Of a DNA stretch of 20,900 nt, positions 1 to 5,503 are shown in pieces. The notes under the pieces are model-generated. The model was not told where the DNA came from. It was given only the letters and a program-made list of their open reading frames with translations, and made no database searches. Each line of letters begins with the position of its first letter. Position 1 is the first letter of the stretch. Position numbers and translations under genes: made by a program. This DNA comes from a virus, in the IMG/VR virus record IMGVR_UViG_3300030333_001638, positions 1 through 20,900 of that record, one strand, 5' to 3'.

Positions 1-1065
1 CCCGATAAATATGGAGATGCTCTCGCTCCAGTAATCCTGGATAGATGCGTCGATAGAAAGAATATGCCGACTGATCCTGATCGCTTTTCGGAGATGGATT
101 TAGTTGAGAGAGAAGCCAGTTACGGACGATCACAATTTACCCTCCAGTTTCAACTTGATACTACTCTTTCTGACCTACAAAGATTCCCTCTTCGTTTAAG
201 TGATTTGATTGTGATGGAGGTAGATCAGAATGCACCAGAGAAATTGGTCTGGTCTTCTGGCGCTGAATACAGAATTAATGATTTACCGACTGTTGGTTTT
301 AGTGGAGATTATTACCACCGACCTGCTTTTATTCATGGTGATTGGATTGAGTTTCAAGGATGCGTAATGTTTGTTGACCCTTCAGGTCGAGGTATGGATG
401 AAACTGCTTATGCAATAGTCGCTCAATTAAATGGAAATTTATTTGTATTAGAGGTCGGTGCTTTTAGAGAAGGTTATACAGAGCCAGTTTTAGAAGGTCT
501 AGCCCAAGCAGCAAAACGACAGAAAGTAAAACTGATTCTTCTTGAAGACCAGTTTGGACAAGGAATGTTGCAAAGTTTGCTCCAGCCTTATTTGAGAAAT
601 ATTTACCCATGCACTATTGAACCAGTAAGAAGCAATATGCAAAAGGAAAGAAGAATAATCAATGCTCTTGAACCAGTTTTAAATCAACATAGATTAATAA
701 TTAATAGGTCAGTCGTAGAAAAAGATTCACAACCTAGAGATGATGATCCGATAGAAACAGCTTTGGCATATCAGCTGTTTCACCAGATGACACACTTAAC
801 TGTCGATAAGAATTGTTTACAACATGATGACAGATTAGACGCATTGGCTGGTGCTATTGAATACTGGAATGAGTCTCTTGCTATAGATGAAAATAGAGCT
901 ATTAAAGAACGTGAAGCAGAACTCTGGGATCTTGAATTGGCTGCGCACAAGGGAGATATTGAAGGGGCTCTCGACGCAAAGATACTTGGGATTCCTCTTG
1001 CATCGCTCCCGCAAAGTCGAGGAAAAGAAACCTGGATGCCTGATAGAGAAAAAGTCGGACGTTAA
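1..1065 (+). CDS. terL: Terminase large subunit, C-terminal part (5' end outside window)
   Basis: Packaging motor and nuclease that translocates phage DNA into the procapsid through the portal and cuts it (T7 gp19 family). The reading frame is open from base 1, so the ATG at 64 is internal; the 354 visible residues compare with about 586 in T7 gp19. The motif YGRSQFTLQFQLDTTLSD (from about base 121) is typical of T7-type terminases, where the ATPase passes into the nuclease domain. The RNase H-like nuclease follows: an Asp in FVDPSGRG (codon 376-378), acidic residues in LLEDQFGQG (544-549), and Asp residues in HDDRLDAL (826-840) are the likely metal ligands. It lies directly upstream of small genes and the portal, unlike T7, where terminase follows the tail fibre. 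The small-subunit gene is not in the window. The family call is certain; the individual metal ligands are inferred from motif position. Confidence 0.95.
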   Translation, partial: PDKYGDALAPVILDRCVDRKNMPTDPDRFSEMDLVEREASYGRSQFTLQFQLDTTLSDLQRFPLRLSDLIVMEVDQNAPEKLVWSSGAEYRINDLPTVGFSGDYYHRPAFIHGDWIEFQGCVMFVDPSGRGMDETAYAIVAQLNGNLFVLEVGAFREGYTEPVLEGLAQAAKRQKVKLILLEDQFGQGMLQSLLQPYLRNIYPCTIEPVRSNMQKERRIINALEPVLNQHRLIINRSVVEKDSQPRDDDPIETALAYQLFHQMTHLTVDKNCLQHDDRLDALAGAIEYWNESLAIDENRAIKEREAELWDLELAAHKGDIEGALDAKILGIPLASLPQSRGKETWMPDREKVGR

Positions 1066-1087
1066 AATTAAAAGGCCAAGAGCTTTT

Positions 1088-1267
1088 GTGATTCGTATCC
1101 CTGGTGCTTTTATGGGGATGTCGTCTGAATATTGTGGAGGATTTCAAACTGTGGTTATGGCAACTAATAAGGACAATGCCTGGGAAGTCGCTGCTGATAC
1201 AGATGAATGGGAATTGCTAGACTTTGAAGTAGAAAGTGTCATGGTATTTCCTAAAGATCCTAAATAG
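1088..1267 (+). CDS. Small hypothetical protein, start uncertain
   Basis: Not recognised. The frame ending at 1267 reads as protein-like after the terminase stop (1063-1065), with RIPGAFMGM, AWEVAADTDEWELLDFEVES and a short acidic C-terminus; it is soluble-looking, with no membrane segment. The start is ambiguous. GTG at 1088 (59 residues) keeps the plausible segment VIRIPGAF and has an AGG 12 nt upstream. ATG at 1112 gives 51 residues with only a GGTG upstream. An ATG at 887 would overlap the terminase by 179 nt, and its extra residues look like an out-of-frame reading of terminase. The protein-like stretch seems to begin around KIKRPRAF (about 1064), just before the GTG, so a non-standard start or a CTG at 1040 cannot be excluded. 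The stop is 2 nt before the next gene, consistent with co-translation. Confidence 0.5.
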   Translation: MIRIPGAFMGMSSEYCGGFQTVVMATNKDNAWEVAADTDEWELLDFEVESVMVFPKDPK

Positions 1268-1269
1268 TT

Positions 1270-1461
1270 ATGAATGATGATGAAATGCTTTGGCCTCCGA
1301 TAGATGAAATGCTCATCCGTCGTTTAAAAGAAATTTATCCAGATAAATGTCCTTCTATTGAAACTCCTGATAGAGAGATATGGAGATACTTAGGCCAAGT
1401 TGAATTGGTAAGAATGCTTGAATCCGTCTACACTGAACAAAATAAGCTTAATGAGGATTAA
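1270..1461 (+). CDS. Conserved-looking small hypothetical protein (63 aa)
   Basis: Function unknown. The 63-residue product is acidic and amphipathic: an N-terminal acidic segment, then LIRRLKEIYPDKCP (residues 15-28), then DREIWRYLGQVELVRML (34-50), probably two helices around a Cys-Pro turn. From memory, small proteins with a YPDKCP-like motif followed by DREIW occur in other marine podoviruses near portal or terminase genes; this is recall, not a search. The start is the first ATG, two bases after the preceding stop; an in-frame ATG at 1285 is a possible alternative. The gene ends 5 nt before the next ATG. Its place between terminase and portal suggests a packaging or head accessory role, which is inference only. 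Confidence 0.7.
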   Translation: MNDDEMLWPPIDEMLIRRLKEIYPDKCPSIETPDREIWRYLGQVELVRMLESVYTEQNKLNED

Positions 1462-1466
1462 TTGTT

Positions 1467-1766
1467 ATGTGTGGAGGCGGCGGAGGCGGCGGAGGTGGTA
1501 GCGCAGAAAGCGTTGCTCTCCAGCGACAATCATTAGCTTTATCAAGAGAGCAGTTTGCTGAAAGTAAACGACAATGGGGAGCACAGTTTGATTGGCAGAA
1601 GAAAAAGTCAGAAGAACAAAAAAGAGCAGCTCAAGCTAGACCAGGGAAAGGCCCAGTTAGAACTGCTGAATATGCAGCTTCTGCTTTAGGTGATCGTTCT
1701 GCTTTAGGATTTGGAAAAGATAGACTGAAGAGAGATGTTCAAGGTACAGGTCTAGGTATCGTTTAA
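1467..1766 (+). CDS. Small virion-associated candidate, gp7.3-like position and tail
   Basis: A 99-residue basic protein placed directly before the portal gene. It begins with Met-Cys and nine glycines, then has a helical Gln/Arg/Lys-rich segment (about residues 15-55) and a C-terminus with SALGDRSALGFG, basic residues, and a Gly-rich end GTGLGIV. T7 gp7.3, a small virion protein encoded just upstream of the portal, is also about 99 residues, basic, and ends in a glycine-rich hydrophobic tail (GGGINI). Size, position and tail style therefore point to an analogue, though sequence similarity is too weak to claim homology by eye. The Cys at position 2 is not preceded by a signal peptide, so it is not a lipoprotein signal. 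GAGG at 1453-1456 is a possible weak ribosome-binding site. The stop is 3 nt before the portal ATG. Confidence 0.72.
   Translation: MCGGGGGGGGGSAESVALQRQSLALSREQFAESKRQWGAQFDWQKKKSEEQKRAAQARPGKGPVRTAEYAASALGDRSALGFGKDRLKRDVQGTGLGIV
1473..1499 (+). repeat. Nine-nucleotide tandem repeat encoding polyglycine
   Basis: Three consecutive 9-nt units: two identical GGAGGCGGC copies and a third, GGAGGTGGT, with two C-to-T changes. They encode residues 3-11 as nine glycines. The stretch is far more GC-rich than the surrounding DNA. Changes in copy number would stay in frame and alter the linker by three residues at a time. Confidence 0.9.
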
Positions 1767-1769
1767 ATT

Positions 1770-3506
1770 ATGGAATTAAACATCACTACTAATGTTGATG
1801 CTCAACCAGGCAAAGCTCCTTCTAAGGAAAAGAAAGGCAGTGTTGCCTCTCGGTATGAACAGTTAAAAACTAATCGCAATCCGTATGAAGATAGAGCTAT
1901 TGATTCAGCGAAGGTAACAATTCCTTCTCTTTTTACAAATGAAGTACATGGAGATCAAGGTCGTTTAAAAACTCCATATCAGTCAACAGGAGCTAGAGGT
2001 CTATTACATTTAGCTAATAAGCTTGGCTTAAGTTTATTCCCACCAAATACTCCCTTCTTTAAATTAGAAATAGATAATCTTGCTCTGAACGTAGAAGAAG
2101 CTGGCCCAGAAATAAAGACTGAACTTGATACTGCATTGGTCAAAGTTGAGCAAGCAGTAATGACAATGCTTGAAACTATGTCAGCTAGAGCTTCTCTCCA
2201 TGAAGCTTTTAAGCAGTTATTAGTTTCTGGAAATGTATTACTTTATGTAAACCCAGAAGGAATACGAGTTATTCATCTTCAGAACTATTGTGTGCAACGT
2301 GATCCGATGGGAAAGATCACAGAGATTATTGTTGAAGAAGAAGTTTATCCAGAAGCTTTACCTGAAGGATTTCTTGCAGATAAATTAGAAGATAATAAGA
2401 CTACTGGCCCTGTAAAGAAAACAGTTAAGGTTTATACCTGCGTCAAGTTTGATAAAGGAGTTGCTACTTGGTATCAAGAAGCTAAAGGAGAAGAAGTTCC
2501 AAATACATACGGTATGTGTCCAGAAGGATGTAGTCCCTGGATTTGTCTCAGATTTAATCGACTCTCAGATGAAGAATATGGACGTTCATTTATTGAACAG
2601 TTTTATGGAGATTTACTTTCTCTTGAGTCGTTATATCAAAGTGTTCTTGAAGGTAGTGCAGCCGCTGCAAAGATTCTCTTTTTAGTTAATCCAAACGGAA
2701 CTACTAGACCAAGAACAATTGCTAATGCCGCAAATGGTTCAATAATTCAGGGGAATGCGGCTGATGTCAGCGTTATTCAAAGTCAGAAAGCTCAGGATCT
2801 AGGAATAGCTCAACAAACAATTGAAAGAATCGAAGGCAGATTACAATTCGCTTTCTTACTTAACACTGCGATTCAAAGACCTGGAGAAAGAGTCACAGCA
2901 GAAGAGATTAGATTTATGGCCCAAGAGTTGGAGGCATCTATAGGAGGATTGTATTCAATACTGACGCAAGAATTACAGCTGCCACTAGTGCATAGACTTA
3001 TCTACATCTTGCAAAGACAGAAGAAATTACCTAACTTTCCTAATAGCGAACAAACAGGCGAACCATTAGTTAATCCAAAACCTGTTACAGGTTTAGAAGC
3101 TATTGGTCGTGGAGATGATCGCAACAAACTTGTTGAGTTTATCTCTATCGCTAACCAAGCTCTTGGCCCTGAGGTCATGGCTCAGTATCTAAACATGGGA
3201 GAAGCTTTAAGGCGTTTAGCTGCAAGTGGTTCCATTGATACGACTAATCTAGTCAAGACTCCAGAGCAATTACAGCAAGAGCAAATCCAAGCTCAAGCTG
3301 ATCAAGAGCAAATGCAGCAACAGCAAATGATGTTGTCTGCAATGCAGTCAGGAGCAGCTGCGAAAGTAGCTGACAATTACACTAAAGAAGGAGCACCTTA
3401 TGGCCCCCAATTCACCGAAGGAGGAGACACAGCAAACGCCCTCCCCCAACCAGTCCTCGACCCAGGAATCCCAAGCGGCCCCACAGGAGGTCAAGCCCAA
3501 GGCTAA
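1770..3506 (+). CDS. Portal (head-tail connector) protein
   Basis: T7 gp8-family portal: a ring at one capsid vertex that nucleates assembly, receives the terminase and later holds the tail. It has 578 residues, against 536 in T7. The N-terminal part contains the family signature: RYEQLKTNRNPYEDRA (about residues 28-43), then TPYQSTGARGLLHLANKL and LSLFPPNTPFFKLE. The centre carries DEEYGRSFIEQFYGDLLSLE, and the wing/stem region has RPGERVTAEEIRFMAQELE. Residues 498-527 are strongly Gln-rich, and the final ~35 residues are Gly/Pro/Gln-rich, GC-rich in DNA and probably disordered. From residue 543 onward the DNA is shared with a second gene in another frame (3400-3570). The start ATG follows the previous stop by 3 nt with no clear Shine-Dalgarno, so translation may be coupled. 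Confidence 0.96.
   Translation: MELNITTNVDAQPGKAPSKEKKGSVASRYEQLKTNRNPYEDRAIDSAKVTIPSLFTNEVHGDQGRLKTPYQSTGARGLLHLANKLGLSLFPPNTPFFKLEIDNLALNVEEAGPEIKTELDTALVKVEQAVMTMLETMSARASLHEAFKQLLVSGNVLLYVNPEGIRVIHLQNYCVQRDPMGKITEIIVEEEVYPEALPEGFLADKLEDNKTTGPVKKTVKVYTCVKFDKGVATWYQEAKGEEVPNTYGMCPEGCSPWICLRFNRLSDEEYGRSFIEQFYGDLLSLESLYQSVLEGSAAAAKILFLVNPNGTTRPRTIANAANGSIIQGNAADVSVIQSQKAQDLGIAQQTIERIEGRLQFAFLLNTAIQRPGERVTAEEIRFMAQELEASIGGLYSILTQELQLPLVHRLIYILQRQKKLPNFPNSEQTGEPLVNPKPVTGLEAIGRGDDRNKLVEFISIANQALGPEVMAQYLNMGEALRRLAASGSIDTTNLVKTPEQLQQEQIQAQADQEQMQQQQMMLSAMQSGAAAKVADNYTKEGAPYGPQFTEGGDTANALPQPVLDPGIPSGPTGGQAQG
3388..3393 (+). promoter_or_regulatory. Strong ribosome-binding site of the overlapping small gene
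   Basis: AAGGAG lies 6 nt upstream of the ATG at 3400, inside the portal coding sequence. It is one of the best Shine-Dalgarno matches in the window, where most genes have none, and it supports real initiation in the alternative frame. Confidence 0.6.
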
Positions 3507-3570
3507 GCCCAAGGCTAAAGCTGAACCTGGTGTAACTCAGGACAACGATCAACATTACACAATTCGCTAG
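3400..3570 (+). CDS. Overlapping small Pro/Gln/Lys-rich protein (56 aa)
   Basis: A 56-residue frame starting at ATG 3400 inside the portal gene (different frame) and ending with TAG at 3568-3570, 8 nt before the scaffold ATG. It fills the whole gap that portal and scaffold would otherwise leave. The product is hydrophilic and low-complexity: it begins MAPNSPKEETQQTPSP, continues Gln/Ser/Pro-rich, has a basic repeat KPKAKPKAKAEP (residues 32-43), and ends in DNDQHYTIR. A strong AAGGAG sits 6 nt before the start. The shared DNA is unusually GC-rich (63 of 100 bases over 3401-3500 by hand count), as expected if two frames constrain it. No function is recognised. By position it could be a head-assembly accessory, and the lysine-rich repeat could bind DNA or acidic scaffold, but that is guesswork. 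Confidence 0.62.
   Translation: MAPNSPKEETQQTPSPNQSSTQESQAAPQEVKPKAKPKAKAEPGVTQDNDQHYTIR
3493..3516 (+). repeat. 12-nt direct duplication spanning the portal stop codon
   Basis: AAGCCCAAGGCT occurs twice back to back (3493-3504 and 3505-3516). The portal stop TAA (3504-3506) falls across the junction. In the overlapping gene the two copies encode KPKA-KPKA. Confidence 0.9.
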
Positions 3571-3578
3571 TACCCACC

Positions 3579-4370
3579 ATGCCAGAAGCACTCACTATTA
3601 AAGAAGAACCAACAACAGCTGTTGCACCAGAGCAATCAACCGAAACTCCAAAAGAATCTGGGCTGCTTGCTGGTAAATACAAATCGCAGGAGGAGTTGGA
3701 GAAAGGTTATCTCGAACTCCAAAAGCAATTAGGAAAGCAACCTTCTGAAGATTCTGGAATCACTGAAGATCAGCCAGAACAAGGAGAAACAGAAACTCCT
3801 CAAGGTGCTAGAGAAATTTATGGTGATTACATAGGGAGCAAGTTTGAAGAGGCTGAGATTGATTACGAAGGAATGAATACTAGATGGCAAGAAACAGGCC
3901 AACTTACTGATGAGGATTACAACGAATTAAATGAAGCAGGTTTCAGCCGTGACATGGTTGAAGCTTATCTTCAGGGTGTTCAATTTAATGCTCAAAGAGA
4001 TACTGAATTACAACAGGGACAAGTTAAAGAGATACAAGATATGTATGGAGGAGAGGCTGCTTATGGACAAATGATTAGTTGGGCAGCTGGAGTCTTAACA
4101 GATAGTGAGAAAGCTGCATTTGATATGGCAATTAAAAATCCAAACTATGACATGGTAAAACTTGCTGTAGCTGGATTACATGCTCGTTATATGGCAGAAG
4201 GGAATAAGGAGCCAAAGCTAGTCAGTGGAAGGACTAACAGAAAAGGATCTAAAGCTAAGTTTGAATCAATGGCTCAGGTCGTTGCAGCCATGAATGATCC
4301 TCTTTATGCTTCAGATCCTGCGTTTAGAAAACAAGTAGAAGAGAAACTTTCTAGGTCAAATGTCGTTTAA
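3579..4370 (+). CDS. Capsid assembly scaffolding protein
   Basis: T7 gp9-type scaffold, which directs capsid-protein polymerisation around the portal and leaves before DNA enters. It has 263 residues, against 307 in T7. It is acidic and predicted mostly helical or disordered. After a Thr/Glu/Pro-rich N-terminus comes the family hallmark GLLAGKYKSQEELEKGYLELQKQLG (roughly residues 28-52, broken by no gaps). The middle is acidic (EDQPEQGETETPQGAREIYG), and the last ~60 residues become basic (GRTNRKGSKAKFESM), the part that in such scaffolds contacts the coat protein. Position between portal and capsid genes agrees. The start ATG has no convincing Shine-Dalgarno. The gene is followed by the only long non-coding gap in the window. 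Confidence 0.93.
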   Translation: MPEALTIKEEPTTAVAPEQSTETPKESGLLAGKYKSQEELEKGYLELQKQLGKQPSEDSGITEDQPEQGETETPQGAREIYGDYIGSKFEEAEIDYEGMNTRWQETGQLTDEDYNELNEAGFSRDMVEAYLQGVQFNAQRDTELQQGQVKEIQDMYGGEAAYGQMISWAAGVLTDSEKAAFDMAIKNPNYDMVKLAVAGLHARYMAEGNKEPKLVSGRTNRKGSKAKFESMAQVVAAMNDPLYASDPAFRKQVEEKLSRSNVV

Positions 4371-4380
4371 GAGTTATTAT

Positions 4381-4485
4381 TTAGATACCTAGACCTATTG
4401 ACTGAAACTCTGGCCCGTTGCGACGGATACCCTTAGTTGAAGGAAGTGAGGTCGGGAAACCTTCTTTCTTTTTCTAGGTATTTAA
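4381..4485 (+). ncRNA. Candidate structured leader RNA before the capsid gene
   Basis: This covers most of the 118-nt non-coding gap 4371-4488, which has no ATG. Bases 4381-4393 pair with 4473-4485 over 13 contiguous pairs (12 Watson-Crick, one G-U at 4384/4482). The 3' strand ends 3 nt before the capsid ATG and contains the only weak Shine-Dalgarno-like element (AGG, 4476-4478). Inside are a CCGT/ACGG hairpin closed by a UGCG tetraloop of the stable UNCG type (4415-4426) and a GAAGG/CCTTC hairpin (4439-4443 with 4460-4464) followed by a T-rich run. Together these suggest a three-way-junction-like fold. No known riboswitch or ribozyme consensus was recognised. Roles could include messenger stabilisation, RNase processing or control of capsid translation; all are inference. 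Transcription strand is assumed from the genes. Confidence 0.5.
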
Positions 4486-4488
4486 CTT

Positions 4489-5454
4489 ATGTCGAACATG
4501 ACCGTATCCAGGCTGGGCCTGGTTAACAATACGGGTAGCTCTTATGACGCTTTATTCTTAAAGGTCTTCTCTGGAGAGGTATTATCTGCCTTCCGTAAAG
4601 CTACTGTATTTGAATCTCTGCACAATGTGCGGACAATCTCCTCAGGAAAATCAGCTCAATTTCCAATAATTGGACTTTCCTCAACTTCCTACCATACGCC
4701 AGGAACCCAGCTGACAGGTGCTGCTATCAAGCACGCTGAAGCTACCGTCAATATTGATGACAAGCTTGTTTCTCAAGTTTTTCTTGCAGATATTGACGAG
4801 GCCAAGAATCATTACGATGTTAGATCTCAGTATTCGACTGAGATGGGCAACGCTTTGGCCTATAAATTTGACCAGAACGTAGCTGCAACTATTGCACAAG
4901 CTGCAAGAACTTCAACTAACTTCAATACTGATCTTCCTGGCGGTACTCGCATCAAGATCGTTGCTGCAAACAAAGCAGCTGTAACAGGTGCAAATCTAGT
5001 TACTGCGCTATGGACAGCAGCCGAGAAGATGGACATCAACAATGTCCCTGAAGACAATCGTTATGTTGTTCTTGGCCCAACTGAGTATTACAAGTTGGCT
5101 CAAACCACTGACGTACTCAACAGAGACTGGGGTGGATCTGGAGCATATGCAGATGGAACAGTCTTGAAGGTTGCTGGTATCAGCATCATCAAGTCAAATC
5201 ATCTACCTACTACAAACAGATCTGCTGTAACAGGTGAGAACAACACCTATCACGCTGACTACACTGACAACGTAGGTCTTGTCTTCAACAAGCAAGCAGT
5301 TGGTACTGTGAAGTTAATGGATCTGAAGATGGAGCAAACTGGTTCTGATGTTCATGCTTTATGGCAGGGAACATTCATGGTGGGTTCAATGGCTCATGGT
5401 ACTGGCGTTCTACGTCCTGACTGTGCAGTTGAGATCTACTGGGCTACTAGCTAA
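4489..5454 (+). CDS. Major capsid protein
   Basis: T7 gp10A-family HK97-fold coat protein forming the icosahedral shell. It has 321 residues (T7 10A has 344). The N-terminus has RLGLVNNTGSSYDALFLKVF and SGEVLSAFRKATVFE, then RTISSGKSAQFPIIG and the family signature HAEATVNIDDKLVSQVFLAD leading to EAKNHYDVRSQYS. The C-terminal part contains LWTAAEKMDINNVPEDNRYVVL and a GIS-I-KSNHLPTT strand typical of the P-domain. Codon choice differs from neighbours, with more C-ending codons (ATC, AAC, CTC, GTC), as expected for the most strongly expressed gene. There is no good Shine-Dalgarno; a second in-frame ATG at 4498 is an alternative start. The gene stands alone between the structured leader and a terminator. 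No frameshift extension like T7 10B is visible, because the terminator follows 10 nt after the stop. Confidence 0.95.
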   Translation: MSNMTVSRLGLVNNTGSSYDALFLKVFSGEVLSAFRKATVFESLHNVRTISSGKSAQFPIIGLSSTSYHTPGTQLTGAAIKHAEATVNIDDKLVSQVFLADIDEAKNHYDVRSQYSTEMGNALAYKFDQNVAATIAQAARTSTNFNTDLPGGTRIKIVAANKAAVTGANLVTALWTAAEKMDINNVPEDNRYVVLGPTEYYKLAQTTDVLNRDWGGSGAYADGTVLKVAGISIIKSNHLPTTNRSAVTGENNTYHADYTDNVGLVFNKQAVGTVKLMDLKMEQTGSDVHALWQGTFMVGSMAHGTGVLRPDCAVEIYWATS

Positions 5455-5464
5455 CTTCTGTACT

Positions 5465-5499
5465 GGGGGGCGTGAGCATAGCCCCCCTCTTTTCTTATT
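5465..5499 (+). terminator. Rho-independent terminator after the capsid gene
   Basis: A perfect 7-bp GC stem, GGGGGGC (5465-5471) with GCCCCCC (5481-5487), has a 9-nt loop and a T-rich tail (5488-5499, interrupted by two Cs and an A). It sits 10 nt after the capsid stop and just before the tail tubular A gene. T7 places its terminator T-phi at the same point, between genes 10 and 11, limiting transcription of tail genes relative to capsid. Confidence 0.87.
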
Positions 5500-5503
5500 T
5501 GTC

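Noticed and set aside
887-1147. ATG at 887 as the start of the 1267-ending gene, and a minus-strand frame at 902-1147
   Set aside because: The first would overlap terminase by 179 nt and its residues look like an out-of-frame reading; the second is antisense to clear coding sequence with no ribosome-binding site.
4375-4380. TATTAT as a host sigma-70 -10 box before the capsid gene
   Set aside because: One mismatch to the -10 consensus but no -35-like element at the right spacing, and such hexamers are common in AT-rich DNA.
4394-4472. Glutamine riboswitch / downstream-peptide motif or hammerhead ribozyme in the capsid leader
   Set aside because: GGAAGTGAGG followed by ACC faintly recalls the glutamine-class core, but the required 3' GAAGGAACG segment is missing; the hammerhead CTGANGA core is also absent.
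4439-4473. GAAGG/CCTTC hairpin plus T-rich run as a true terminator before the capsid gene
   Set aside because: The stem is only 5 bp with a 16-nt loop and the T run is interrupted by C; too weak to call alone, kept as part of the leader structure.
5348-5503. Upstream in-frame start for tail tubular protein A
   Set aside because: It begins inside the capsid gene and would translate the terminator hairpin; the family N-terminus begins exactly at ATG 5504.
5455-5503. Frameshifted long form of the capsid protein like T7 10B
   Set aside because: No slippery run near the capsid stop, and the terminator follows within 10 nt, leaving no coding extension.
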